This document shows positions 55,242 through 63,287 of a stretch of 64,000 nucleotides of DNA, one piece after another. The notes under the pieces are model-generated. The model was given only the letters and a program-made list of their open reading frames with translations, did no database searches and was not told the DNA's origin. The translations under genes and the position numbers were made by a program. How positions within the stretch are numbered: position 1 is the stretch's first letter; every line of letters begins with the position of its first letter. The stretch is taken from assembly GCA_016927755.1 (NCBI GenBank), contig JAFGLZ010000151.1:1-64000 (forward strand). Reading direction: 5' to 3'. The stretch is from Phycisphaerae bacterium. Lineage in GTDB: Bacteria; Planctomycetota; Phycisphaerae; UBA1845; JAFGLZ01.

Positions 55242-55892
55242 ATGGCCAAAGGGAAGAAGAAGGGCAAGAAACGCAAGGATGGGCTGACGGAGAACGGGGA
55301 GATCCCGGACACGTCACCGACGTCGTCGGATGCGTTGGAGTCGGACGCGGACGGTGATGATTACGAGGTCGACGACAGTCGATCCGAACCGGCACCGTCG
55401 CCGGCGCGGCGGCTAGGCGCAGGCCGGGTGCCGCGGGGCGCTCGGGTGGGCGGGTTGTCGATCTACAAGCCGGGGCAGGGGTATTACACCCGAGTCGGGA
55501 CGGCGATCGGGGCGGGCGTCCTGATCGCGGGGATGTGGAACTACCTGTACGGCGTGCTGGGCGTTTACGTTGATGCGGAGAAGGCGTGGACGTTCTACGT
55601 GCAGCTCGGGGTGCCGACGCTGGTGGGGGCGCTGATTGGCGTCGTGGTGTACTGGCTCGTGGGGAGGAAGGCTTCGACGTGCGACTTCATGATTCTCACG
55701 GAAGGTGAGATGAAGAAGGTGAGCTGGTCGAGCCGCAAGGAGGTCATTGGCTCGACGAAGGTCGTGGTTTTCGTCGTCATTGCGATGTCGATCTATCTGT
55801 TCGTGGCGGATTACCTCTTTTCATTGTTCTTCCACTGGATCGGGGTGTTGCATATCGCCCGACAAGCATTTGGCAAGGCAGCCGGAAATTGA
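55242..55892 (+). CDS. secE: SecE, preprotein translocase subunit with extra helices
   Basis: A 216-residue SecE, far longer than the ~60-130 of most bacteria. Residues 1-75 are charged and disordered. Hydrophobic helices lie near 86-106 and 118-140, before the conserved core: TEGEMKKVSWSSRKEV around 148-163 and the essential third helix at about 172-195. SecE stabilises SecY in the translocon at the inner membrane. ATG 55242 is supported by the KKGKK-rich start; the frame is open to 55140 through the leader. The stop is three bases from the nusG start. Confidence 0.93.
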   Translation: MAKGKKKGKKRKDGLTENGEIPDTSPTSSDALESDADGDDYEVDDSRSEPAPSPARRLGAGRVPRGARVGGLSIYKPGQGYYTRVGTAIGAGVLIAGMWNYLYGVLGVYVDAEKAWTFYVQLGVPTLVGALIGVVVYWLVGRKASTCDFMILTEGEMKKVSWSSRKEVIGSTKVVVFVVIAMSIYLFVADYLFSLFFHWIGVLHIARQAFGKAAGN

Positions 55893-55894
55893 GA

Positions 55895-56656
55895 ATGAGC
55901 AACGTGGAATCCCAATCCGAGCAGTCTCCGGAGGGCACCGAGTCCGACGAGGCTTTGGCCGAGAGCGGCGACGTGGTCGAGGACGTTGTCGAGGACGAGG
56001 ATGTCGTCGGGGACGGAGACGTCGTCGAGGAGGCCGAGGCGGAAGAGGCTCCGGACGATGCGGAGCCGGAGGCGGCTGTCCCCGTGGATCCGTTGGCGAC
56101 GAAGCCGGGGATGGGATGGTACGTGCTGCGGGTGGCCAGCAACAAGGAAGAGCAGGTCCGGGACGCGCTGGACCGGAAGGTGAAGATCGAGGGTCTCGAG
56201 GATCGGATCGGCAGGATCCTGGTTCCGATGGTCAAGGAGAAGACGATCCGGCGCGGGCAGGCCAGGATCGTGCAGCGCAAGCTTTACGCCGGGTACGTGT
56301 TCGTGGAGATGGCGACGGAGCCGGACGGTTCGATCCCGGAGAACGTGTGGTTCCTGGTGAAGGAGACCACTGGCGTCGGGGATTTCATCCAGTCGGACGG
56401 GCGTCCCACATCGATGAAGAGTATCGAGGTGGACCGGATGTTGGCGGCGGTGACTCAGACGGAAGAGGAGGCTTCGCTTTCGGGGGTCAAGTTCAAGCCC
56501 GGCGATCGGGTGAAGATTCGCGAGGGCCCGTTCGAGAACTTCGAGGGGGACGTGGAGGCGATCGACGAGCAGAAGGGCATGGTGACGGTGCTGCTGACGA
56601 TTTTCGGTCGGCAGTCTCCGGTGGACGTGGAATACTGGAACGTGGAATCCTTGTAG
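55895..56656 (+). CDS. nusG: NusG with acidic N-terminal extension
   Basis: A 253-residue transcription elongation factor. The first ~70 residues are almost all Glu/Asp/Val repeats (EDVVEDVVEDEDVVGDGD) and not found in typical NusG (~180 residues). The NGN domain starts at GWYVLRVASNKEEQV and the KOW motif at FKPGDRVKIREGPFENFEG is near residue 195. NusG binds RNA polymerase and couples transcription to Rho or the ribosome. It overlaps nothing but starts two bases after secE. The acidic tail may bind a basic partner, inferred from composition. Confidence 0.95.
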   Translation: MSNVESQSEQSPEGTESDEALAESGDVVEDVVEDEDVVGDGDVVEEAEAEEAPDDAEPEAAVPVDPLATKPGMGWYVLRVASNKEEQVRDALDRKVKIEGLEDRIGRILVPMVKEKTIRRGQARIVQRKLYAGYVFVEMATEPDGSIPENVWFLVKETTGVGDFIQSDGRPTSMKSIEVDRMLAAVTQTEEEASLSGVKFKPGDRVKIREGPFENFEGDVEAIDEQKGMVTVLLTIFGRQSPVDVEYWNVESL

Positions 56657-56762
56657 GTCGGATCCGGCTGGAGCATTCGGGGGGGATGACATTCCCGTGG
56701 AACCCGCCGATCGGACGAGATCAGATACGGACAGCAGGCATTAGATCTTAGTAGGTGCTATC

Positions 56763-57212
56763 GTGGCGAAGGAAGTATCGGTCATCATCAAGCTGCAGGC
56801 GAAGGGCGGGAGCGCGACGCCGGCGCCGCCGATCGGTCCGGCCCTGGGCCAACACGGCGTGAACATCGGGCAGTTCGTCTCGCAGTTCAACGAGAAGACG
56901 AAGGACGCGGGGGGCATGCCGCTGCCGGTGGAGATCACGGTTTATAAGGACAAGAGCTTCACGTTCATCGTGAAGAGCCCTCCGGCGGCGGAACTGCTGA
57001 AGGTCGCGGCGAAGCCGACGGATTCGGAGATGCGGGTACTCGAGAAGGGCAGCGGCGTCCCGAACAAGAAGAAGGTCGGCACGGTGACAAAGGATCAGGT
57101 CAAGGAGATCGCCGAGAAGAAGATAAAGGACCTGAACGCGTTCGACATGGACGCGGCGTGCAAGATCATCGCCGGAACGGCCCGGTCGATGGGGATCGAT
57201 GTAGTGGACTAG
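56763..57212 (+). CDS. rplK: Ribosomal protein L11
   Basis: A 149-residue L11 starting at GTG 56763. The N-terminal IIKLQAKGGSATPAPPIGPALGQ motif, split here as KLQAKGGSATPAPPIGPALG, and the C-terminal rRNA-binding part with GTARSMGI are diagnostic. L11 sits in the GTPase-associated centre of the 50S subunit. It follows nusG by 106 bases and precedes rplA by 30. Length is normal. Confidence 0.97.
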   Translation: MAKEVSVIIKLQAKGGSATPAPPIGPALGQHGVNIGQFVSQFNEKTKDAGGMPLPVEITVYKDKSFTFIVKSPPAAELLKVAAKPTDSEMRVLEKGSGVPNKKKVGTVTKDQVKEIAEKKIKDLNAFDMDAACKIIAGTARSMGIDVVD

Positions 57213-57242
57213 CCCTGGCCGGGCGTTGATGGAGATGTTCCG

Positions 57243-57965
57243 ATGGCAGTCATGACACAGCGACACAAGGCCCAGTTGCAGCATTCACCGGGCGATACTC
57301 CGATGCCGATCGAGAAGGCGATCGAGGCGGTCAAGCAGATGGCCTCGGTGAAGGCAGAGAAGAAATACAAGCAGGCCCGTCCCCGCAAGGCGTGGGACCA
57401 GACGGTCGAGATCGCCCTGTGGCTGGGGATCGACCCGAAGCAGGCGGACCAGATGATCCGGGGTTCGGTTTCGCTGCCGAAGGGGATCGGCGCGACGAAG
57501 CGGGTGATCGCGTTCGCGGAGGGCGCGGAGGCCGAGGCCGCCAAGGCCGCCGGGGCGATCGAGGTCGGGGGTGAGGATCTGGTCAAGAAGATCGAGGGGG
57601 GATGGATGGACTTCGACGTAGCGATCGCACATCCGAAGCTGATGGGGAAAGTGGGGAAGCTCGGGCGTGTGCTCGGTCCGCAAGGAAAGATGCCGAGCCC
57701 GAAGAGCGGCACGGTGACGCCGGACGTGGGGACGGCGGTGAAGGAGTACGCGGCGGGCAAGCTCGAGTATCGCAACGACGACGGCGGGAACATCCATGCG
57801 GTGGTCGGGAAGGTGAGCTTCTCGACGGAGGATCTGAAGGAGAACATTGAAGCCTTCGTGAGCCATATCCGGCGGATCAAGCCGCAGGCGAGCAAGGGCA
57901 CGTACATGAAGCGTGTTTGCATCAAGGCGACATACACACCGGCGGTGACGCTGGAGGTCGAGTAG
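57243..57965 (+). CDS. rplA: Ribosomal protein L1
   Basis: A 240-residue L1 with the blocks FDVAIAHPKLM, LGRVLGPQGKMPSPKSGTV and VGKVSFSTEDLKENIEAF. L1 forms the mobile stalk at the E site and in many bacteria also represses its own L11-L1 mRNA; no operator is evident here. The normal next genes (rplJ, rplL, rpoB) are absent: a strong terminator follows 42 bases after the stop and then asd. Confidence 0.97.
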   Translation: MAVMTQRHKAQLQHSPGDTPMPIEKAIEAVKQMASVKAEKKYKQARPRKAWDQTVEIALWLGIDPKQADQMIRGSVSLPKGIGATKRVIAFAEGAEAEAAKAAGAIEVGGEDLVKKIEGGWMDFDVAIAHPKLMGKVGKLGRVLGPQGKMPSPKSGTVTPDVGTAVKEYAAGKLEYRNDDGGNIHAVVGKVSFSTEDLKENIEAFVSHIRRIKPQASKGTYMKRVCIKATYTPAVTLEVE

Positions 57966-58007
57966 CGGGCGAAATCGGAATCGTCAGGAATCACGAGAGA
58001 ATCACAC

Positions 58008-58037
58008 CGGCCCGCAACGAAGCGGGCCGTTTTTTTT
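58008..58037 (+). terminator. Strong intrinsic terminator after rplA
   Basis: Eight-base-pair stem CGGCCCGC/GCGGGCCG (58008-58015 and 58022-58029, loop AACGAA) followed by eight T residues. It ends the tuf-rplA unit 11 bases before the asd start. Confidence 0.92.
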
Positions 58038-58048
58038 GGAGCCAAGCC

Positions 58049-59047
58049 ATGAGTCGTCATGTCGCAGTCATCGGAGCCACGGGAGCGGTGGGGCAGGAGT
58101 TCATTCGGACCCTGGAGCAGCGGGAGTTTCCGCTGGACGAGATCACCTTCCTGGCGTCGCACCGATCAGCGGGCAAGAAGGTTACGTTCCGCGGCAGGGA
58201 GCACACGATCCGGGAGCTGACGAGGGAGAGCTTCGCGGGGATCGATCTGGCGCTGTTCTCGGCGGGCGGGTCGATCAGCCAGGAGTTCGCGCCGATCGCG
58301 GCGGAGTCGGGGGCGGTGGTGGTGGACAACAGCTCGGCGTTTCGCATGGATCCGGAGGTGCCGCTGGTCGTACCGGAGGTGAATCCGGAGGACATCAAGC
58401 GGCACAAGGGGATCATCGCGAACCCGAACTGCTCGACGATCATCATGGTGGTGGCGGTGTGGCCTTTGCACAAGGCGAATCGCGTCGAGCGGATGGTCGT
58501 CAGTACGTACCAGGCGGCCAGCGGCGCCGGCTATCAGGCGATGGTGGAGCTGGAGGAGCAGAGCCGGGCGATCAGCGAGGGCAAGGAGGCGCGGGTCGCG
58601 AAGTTCCCGCACCAGATCGCGTTCAACCTCTTCCCGCACGTGGACGCGTTCCTGGACAACGGGTACACGAAGGAAGAGATGAAGATGGTGAACGAGACTC
58701 GGAAGATGTTCCACGACGACGGGATTCTGGTGAGCGCGACGTGCGTTCGCGTGGCGGTCAAGCGCGCGCACAGCGAGGCGATCAACCTGACGTTCGAGAG
58801 ACCGACGACGCCGGAGGAGGTCCGTGAGATCCTGGCGGTGGCGCCCGGGCTGACGATCGTGGACGAGCCGTCTAAGAACCGGTATCCGACGCCGCTGGAG
58901 GCGAGCGACGGTGACGACGTGCTCGTGGGGCGGATCCGTCAAGACGTGAGCCAGCCGGACGGCAGGGGGATCGAGCTGTTCATCAGTGGGGATCAGATCC
59001 GCAAGGGCGCGGCGCTAAACGCCGTGCAGATCGCGGAGTTGGTGTAG
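58049..59047 (+). CDS. asd: Aspartate-semialdehyde dehydrogenase
   Basis: A 332-residue enzyme that reduces aspartyl phosphate to aspartate semialdehyde with NADPH, feeding lysine, threonine, methionine and diaminopimelate. The dinucleotide motif VAVIGATGAVGQEF is at 5-18 and the catalytic Cys128 is in GIIANPNCST; FLASHRSAGKK, SAGGSISQEF and SSAFRMDPEVPLVVPEVN are further family blocks. ATG 58049 has GGAG eight bases upstream; the frame is open to 57917 through the terminator and end of rplA. Placement right after the ribosomal block is unusual. Confidence 0.96.
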   Translation: MSRHVAVIGATGAVGQEFIRTLEQREFPLDEITFLASHRSAGKKVTFRGREHTIRELTRESFAGIDLALFSAGGSISQEFAPIAAESGAVVVDNSSAFRMDPEVPLVVPEVNPEDIKRHKGIIANPNCSTIIMVVAVWPLHKANRVERMVVSTYQAASGAGYQAMVELEEQSRAISEGKEARVAKFPHQIAFNLFPHVDAFLDNGYTKEEMKMVNETRKMFHDDGILVSATCVRVAVKRAHSEAINLTFERPTTPEEVREILAVAPGLTIVDEPSKNRYPTPLEASDGDDVLVGRIRQDVSQPDGRGIELFISGDQIRKGAALNAVQIAELV

Positions 59048-59108
59048 TCGGGACGGAGCGGGTGGGCGGATCGATTGCCGTGCATGGGCGGCGTGGGACG
59101 TGGGTTCG

Positions 59109-59873
59109 ATGACGAACGAGAACGAATGGGCGCGGGGTAAGGTGGCGCTGGTGACGGGGGCCAGCAGCGGGATCGGGCAGGCGACGGCGCTGGCGCTTGG
59201 TCGGGCGGGGGCGGACGTGGCCGTTCACTACAAGAGCCGGCTTGCCGGGGCGGAGGCTGCGTGCCGGGGCGTTGCGTCGGCCGGTGGGAGGTCCGTGGCG
59301 ATTCGGGCGGACGTCGGGAGCACGGAAGAGATCGACAGGATGTTCGCGGAGCTGGATGCGGCGTTCGGCGGCCGGCTGGACATTCTCGTGAACAACGCGG
59401 GGGACTGGATGGACCGGATGCCGATCCTGGAGTGTCCGGAGTCGCAGTGGGATCGGATGTTCGACGTGAACGCCAAGAGCGTCTTTGTGTGCTGCAAGCA
59501 TGCGGCCGAGCGGATGGTGCCGCAGGGCAGCGGGCAGATCGTGAACATCGGCTCGATCGTCGGGCACACTGGGGGGAGCGGGGGGACGCTGCCATATGCG
59601 GCGGCGAAGGCGGCGGTGCATACGTTCACTCGGGGACTGGCCAAGGAGCTGGCCCCGCACGGGATCCGCGTCAACGCGGTCGCGCCGGGCTTTGCCGATA
59701 CGCCGATGCTGGAGGGTCGTGTGAGCCACGAGCGGGCGCGAGAGATCACTCCGCTAGGACGGATGGCCCGGCCGGAGGAGGTGGCCTCGGTGATCGCGAC
59801 GCTGCTCTCGCCGGCTTGTGCGTTCATGACGGGACAGATCCTTGACGTCAACGGCGGGATGTTGATGCGATAA
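59109..59873 (+). CDS. Short-chain dehydrogenase/reductase, FabG-like
   Basis: A 254-residue SDR. The cofactor motif TGASSGIG is at 16-23, NNAG follows at about 92, a serine in NIGSIVGH and the catalytic YAAAK complete the Ser-Tyr-Lys set. The C-terminal DVNGGMLMR matches classical SDRs such as FabG 3-oxoacyl-ACP reductase and glucose dehydrogenase. NAD(P) specificity not assigned. It lies 61 bases after asd and could share its transcript. Substrate cannot be told from sequence. Confidence 0.92.
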   Translation: MTNENEWARGKVALVTGASSGIGQATALALGRAGADVAVHYKSRLAGAEAACRGVASAGGRSVAIRADVGSTEEIDRMFAELDAAFGGRLDILVNNAGDWMDRMPILECPESQWDRMFDVNAKSVFVCCKHAAERMVPQGSGQIVNIGSIVGHTGGSGGTLPYAAAKAAVHTFTRGLAKELAPHGIRVNAVAPGFADTPMLEGRVSHERAREITPLGRMARPEEVASVIATLLSPACAFMTGQILDVNGGMLMR

Positions 59874-60259
59874 GTCGTGTCATGCCTTGCTGTTCTCTTC
59901 TTCCGGGCGTAACGGCACGGGATGCATGTGCGGTACGGCCAGCTCACGCAAGAATGCGGTCACGTCGATAGCTTGGGTGTAGGGCGCGTGGCACGCGCCG
60001 ACTGGCAGGATAGGCCGCAGACGGATCTCGCGTTCTATTGCGCGAAGGTTTGGCAGGAGAAGGGCGAGAACTCGCTGGCGGCCAACCTTCCATACGAGCG
60101 GGCGTGGTCGTCGGCGATTTGGATTGAGCCGGAAGCGAGGCAGTAGTCGGCGTCGCTGAAGGGGAGTCTCCTGTTGGGTCTTCACTTCTCGGAATCAGCA
60201 CATGCGACTGCCGGGCAGTCGGAACACGCTTCATTTTCAGGGCCAGTTGGCTTCTGGCG
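59874..60259. other. Gap with no supported gene
   Basis: About 385 bases between the SDR and the PIN-associated gene. Open frames exist on both strands, for example a 74-codon frame at 59922-60146 on plus and a 101-codon frame at 59880-60185 on minus. Neither has recognisable motifs or a good ribosome binding site. I see no RNA or repeat. Confidence 0.45.
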
Positions 60260-60442
60260 TTATGACTGGGCTCTCGGGACGGTAGCCTGCTTGGGGGGGA
60301 GAGAGACGACCTTGTGTCCTCCCCGCGCCTCGCGCTGCCTTGCGTCCTGAGCGATCGCCCTTATGTCGAACGCGAATCGAGCCGCTCGCTGCTCTCTGTA
60401 TCCGCGCACCTCGTCGACGATCGGATCCTTGCGCATCTTCAT
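60260..60442 (-). CDS. Small partner of the PIN protein, antitoxin-like
   Basis: A 60-residue protein beginning MKMRKDPIVDEVRGYREQ, then AARFAFDIRAIAQDARQR and KVVSLPPKQ. I recall this short family beside PIN-domain toxins in cyanobacteria and planctomycetes. ATG 60442 overlaps the PIN stop by four bases (ATGA), so translation is coupled. It lacks a DNA-binding ribbon-helix-helix or AbrB motif. If it is an antitoxin it probably acts by binding the toxin only. Unlike most vapBC pairs it is downstream of the toxin gene. Confidence 0.65.
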   Translation of the reverse strand: MKMRKDPIVDEVRGYREQRAARFAFDIRAIAQDARQREARGGHKVVSLPPKQATVPRAQS

Positions 60443-60924
60443 TCTCCCAGCAGCTCTGCCGGCGTACAAATCACAGGCGGATCGTAGCCACTGAGTCTGA
60501 TCTGCCTAACGACGTCCCCAAGAATCTCACCATTTGCCAGGTGCGTGCAATTCCACGTCAGCAGAATGTCCATTCCGTGTATGGTTGCCACGCCGATGTG
60601 CAGGGCATCGGTAGCGGCCTTGCGTGGCAGTACCTCTTGTTGGACAAGGTGCTGGGCAAGGTCGACGGCATGGTCGGTTGCCCCGAGAAGGGGAATTCCG
60701 TCCAGCAGCTCGATGCGTCGTGCGGCGGCGTGTGGGTCGCCATCGCCTGCTTCATCGAGCACGAACTGCGAGGCGAACAGATCGAAGTCGATTCTACGTT
60801 CATTCCACCATTGCCGGGTGATCTCCTGGCGAGCCGCAAGGACAAGATCACGGGATGGGCGCGCCGTGAGATAACTGACTATCGTGGTTTCCAGGTAGAC
60901 GCTCTTACGCACTGGGCATTCCAT
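60439..60924 (-). CDS. PIN-domain protein, VapC-like
   Basis: A 161-residue PIN-domain protein. The N-terminal strand KSVYLETTIVSYL carries Glu instead of the more common Asp in the first acidic position. Later acidic positions are in TDALHIGVATIHGMDILLTW, and NCTHLANG follows. PIN enzymes are magnesium-dependent ribonucleases; many are toxins. Length is slightly above the VapC average. It is coupled to a 60-residue downstream gene (ATGA overlap). Toxin function is inferred from family and pairing. Confidence 0.85.
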   Translation of the reverse strand: MECPVRKSVYLETTIVSYLTARPSRDLVLAARQEITRQWWNERRIDFDLFASQFVLDEAGDGDPHAAARRIELLDGIPLLGATDHAVDLAQHLVQQEVLPRKAATDALHIGVATIHGMDILLTWNCTHLANGEILGDVVRQIRLSGYDPPVICTPAELLGE

Positions 60925-61068
60925 TCAGATTCAGACGTCCTACCCAATTCTAACCGGATCGCGTGGTGGGATCGAGATGATCGACCATGAACGGGAGGCG
61001 GAACAGCGCGCCCCCTTCCTGCCAACGAGGATGGGATGCGGATCGCAGCCTCGCGTGTAGGGCCTGCG

Positions 61069-62505
61069 CTACACCTTCAACTCGACCTTGCCCCCGAGGG
61101 CCTTGCGATAGCGGCGGCGGATGGGGGCGACGTAGTCCTTGAGGAAGGCGTCGACTTGCTGGGGCGCTCGGCCGATGAAGGCCTTGGGGTCGAGCAGCTT
61201 CTTGATGGGGATATTGGCGAAGGCGGGGTCGGCCTGCAATCGCTCGATGAGGTCGTTGGGTTTGCCGTGCATCTTGACCTGCATGCCGGCGGCGTTGCTG
61301 TGCTGGCGGATGCGCTCGTGGAGATCCTGGCGGTCACCGCCGGCCTCGACGGCGGCCATGAGGACGTTCTCGGTGGCCATGAAGGGCAGCTCGGCCATCA
61401 CGTGGGCGTGGATGACCTTGGGATAGACGACCATGCCGGAGGCGACGTTGGCGATGATGAGGAGGCAGCCGTCGGTAGCCAGGAAGGCCTCGGCGAGGGT
61501 GATGCGCCGATTGGCGGAGTCGTCGAGGGTTCGCTCGAACCACTGCTCGGCGGCGGTCATCAGGGGGCTGCTGGCCAGGCTGATGATGAATCGGCTGAGG
61601 GCGGTGGCCCGCTCGCAGCGCATGGGGTTCCGTTTGTATGCCATGGCCGAGGAGCCGACCTGCTTGGCGGCGAAGGGCTCTTCCATCTCCTTGAGATTGC
61701 TCAGCAGGCGCATGTCGTTGGCGAGCTTGTGGACGCTGGTGGCGATGCCGGCGAGGTCGCAGACGATCTGGGCGTCGACCTTGCGTGAGTAGGTCTGTCC
61801 GGTGACGGGCTCGATCTGCTTGAAACCCATTTTCCTGGCAACGAGCTTCTCGAGTCGCTCGACCTTGGCGTGGCTGCCGTTGAAGAGCTTGAGGAAGCTG
61901 GCCTGGGTTCCGGTGGTGCCCTTGACGCCTCTGAAGCGGAGCGTGGCGAGGCGATGCTCGAGGGCGTCGAGGTCGCGGACGAAGTCGTAGCACCAGAGGA
62001 CGGCCCGCTTACCGACGGTGGTCATCTGGGCGGCCTGATAGTGGGTGAAGCCCAGACACGGCAGGGAACGATGCTTCTTGGCGAACGTGGCGAGGGCGTC
62101 GATGACGGTGGCGAGCCGGGCGGCGAGGATCTCCATGCCCTGACGGAGGATGATCAAGTCGGTGTTGTCCAAGGCGTAGCAGCTCGTGGCACCGAGGTGG
62201 ATGATTCCGCGGGCGGCGGGGGCGACGTCGCCATAGGCGTGGATGTGCGCCATGGTCTCGTGACGAAGCTCTCGCTCGTACTTGTCTGCGGCGTCGAAGT
62301 CGATGTTCTCGACGTTGGCGCGGAGCTGGCGGATCTGCCTGTCGGTGATGGGCAGGCCGAGCTCGCTCTGGGCCTGGGCCAGGGCGAGCCAGAGCTTGCG
62401 GTGAATGACGTATTTGGCTCGCTCGCCGAAGAGCTCGGCCATTTCGGGCGAGGCGTTTCGGGCGACGAGGGGCGACCGGTAGACGTTGCGATCTGATTCG
62501 CTCAT
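61069..62505 (-). CDS. purB: Adenylosuccinate lyase
   Basis: A 478-residue fumarase-superfamily enzyme that cleaves SAICAR and adenylosuccinate in purine synthesis. Signature blocks are HIHAYGDVAPAARGIIHLGATSCY near residue 80-105 in two parts, GVKGTTGTQASFL, and the conserved signature VGSSAMAYKRNPMRCE near residue 285 (flexible catalytic Ser loop). The start at ATG 62505 has GGGAAG upstream; the frame is open to 63309 but that runs over the sigma-factor gene. Length fits the eukaryote/Bacteroidetes-like long form. The ECF sigma gene is divergent. Confidence 0.95.
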   Translation of the reverse strand: MSESDRNVYRSPLVARNASPEMAELFGERAKYVIHRKLWLALAQAQSELGLPITDRQIRQLRANVENIDFDAADKYERELRHETMAHIHAYGDVAPAARGIIHLGATSCYALDNTDLIILRQGMEILAARLATVIDALATFAKKHRSLPCLGFTHYQAAQMTTVGKRAVLWCYDFVRDLDALEHRLATLRFRGVKGTTGTQASFLKLFNGSHAKVERLEKLVARKMGFKQIEPVTGQTYSRKVDAQIVCDLAGIATSVHKLANDMRLLSNLKEMEEPFAAKQVGSSAMAYKRNPMRCERATALSRFIISLASSPLMTAAEQWFERTLDDSANRRITLAEAFLATDGCLLIIANVASGMVVYPKVIHAHVMAELPFMATENVLMAAVEAGGDRQDLHERIRQHSNAAGMQVKMHGKPNDLIERLQADPAFANIPIKKLLDPKAFIGRAPQQVDAFLKDYVAPIRRRYRKALGGKVELKV

Positions 62506-62664
62506 GGGCTCACTTCCCAGCAGAAGGTTCACGACTATAATGACGGTCGGGTTATCTAGGGACGGATAGCATAATCCAACCGGCGTGCGGGGGCGACGGA
62601 AATCCCGACAGGTGTTGGGAACATTCTCGGGGCGTTCCCGTCCAAGAGATTGAAGGATCAACGA
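62506..62664. promoter_or_regulatory. Divergent region of purB and the ECF sigma gene
   Basis: A perfect -10-like TATAAT is at 62536-62541 on the plus strand, but no matching -35 lies 16-18 bases upstream. On the minus strand TATAGT lies nearby, also without a -35. AAGGA at 62653-62657 precedes GTG 62665. Promoter assignment is weak. Confidence 0.3.
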
Positions 62665-63279
62665 GTGCCGGCGCCTGCCACGGCCATTCAATTCGAGGAT
62701 TCCCTCCTGGTGGAGCAATGCCAGCAAGGGGACATGGCGGCATTCGCCCAACTCGTCGCCAAGTACCAGGACAAGGTCTACAACACGTGCTGGCGGATCA
62801 GCGGCAGCCGCGACGACGCGGCGGATCTGACGCAGGACGTCTTCTGCAAGGCGCTGGAGTCGATGGGGAAGTTCAAGGGCAAGAGCGGGTTCTACACGTG
62901 GGTGTTCCGGATCGCGGTGAATCAGTCGATCTCGCACCGGCGCCGATCGTCGCGAACGGTGAACCTGACGACCGATAATGACGATCCCGCTCCCGTGAAT
63001 CGACAGGCCGACGGGCTGATGCGGAGGACGGGGCGGGGCGAGCCGTCGGACCCGGCGGCGCAGGCGCAAGATCGGGAGCTGCAGGCGCTGGTGACGCAGG
63101 CGCTGGACGAGCTGGAAGACGACCACCGCGCGATCGTGGTGCTGCGAGACGTGGAAGGGCTGGACTACAGCGAGATCGCGGAGGTCCTGGAGATTGCCAG
63201 CGGAACGGTTCGTTCGCGTCTGCACCGGGCGCGGGCGGCGCTGCGAGAACGGTTGACGAAGGTTCTGGACAAGGTCTGA
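62665..63279 (+). CDS. ECF RNA polymerase sigma factor, RpoE-like
   Basis: A 204-residue ECF sigma factor. Region 2 spans about 18-85 (FAQLVAKYQDKVYNTC, then DLTQDVFCKALE and FYTWVFRIAVNQ). A ~45-residue acidic linker follows. Region 4 spans about 140-195 (LDELEDDHRAIVVLRDVEG and SEIAEVLEIASGTVRSRLHR). GTG 62665 is favoured by GAAGGA eight bases upstream; TTG 62650 is an alternative. Its anti-sigma factor gene starts eight bases after the stop, so the pair should be co-regulated and probably self-activated. Confidence 0.93.
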   Translation: MPAPATAIQFEDSLLVEQCQQGDMAAFAQLVAKYQDKVYNTCWRISGSRDDAADLTQDVFCKALESMGKFKGKSGFYTWVFRIAVNQSISHRRRSSRTVNLTTDNDDPAPVNRQADGLMRRTGRGEPSDPAAQAQDRELQALVTQALDELEDDHRAIVVLRDVEGLDYSEIAEVLEIASGTVRSRLHRARAALRERLTKVLDKV

Positions 63280-63287
63280 AGGCAGGG

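Noticed and set aside
59922..60146. 74-codon plus-strand frame
   Set aside because: No ribosome binding site or motif; overlapping minus-strand frame is equally open.
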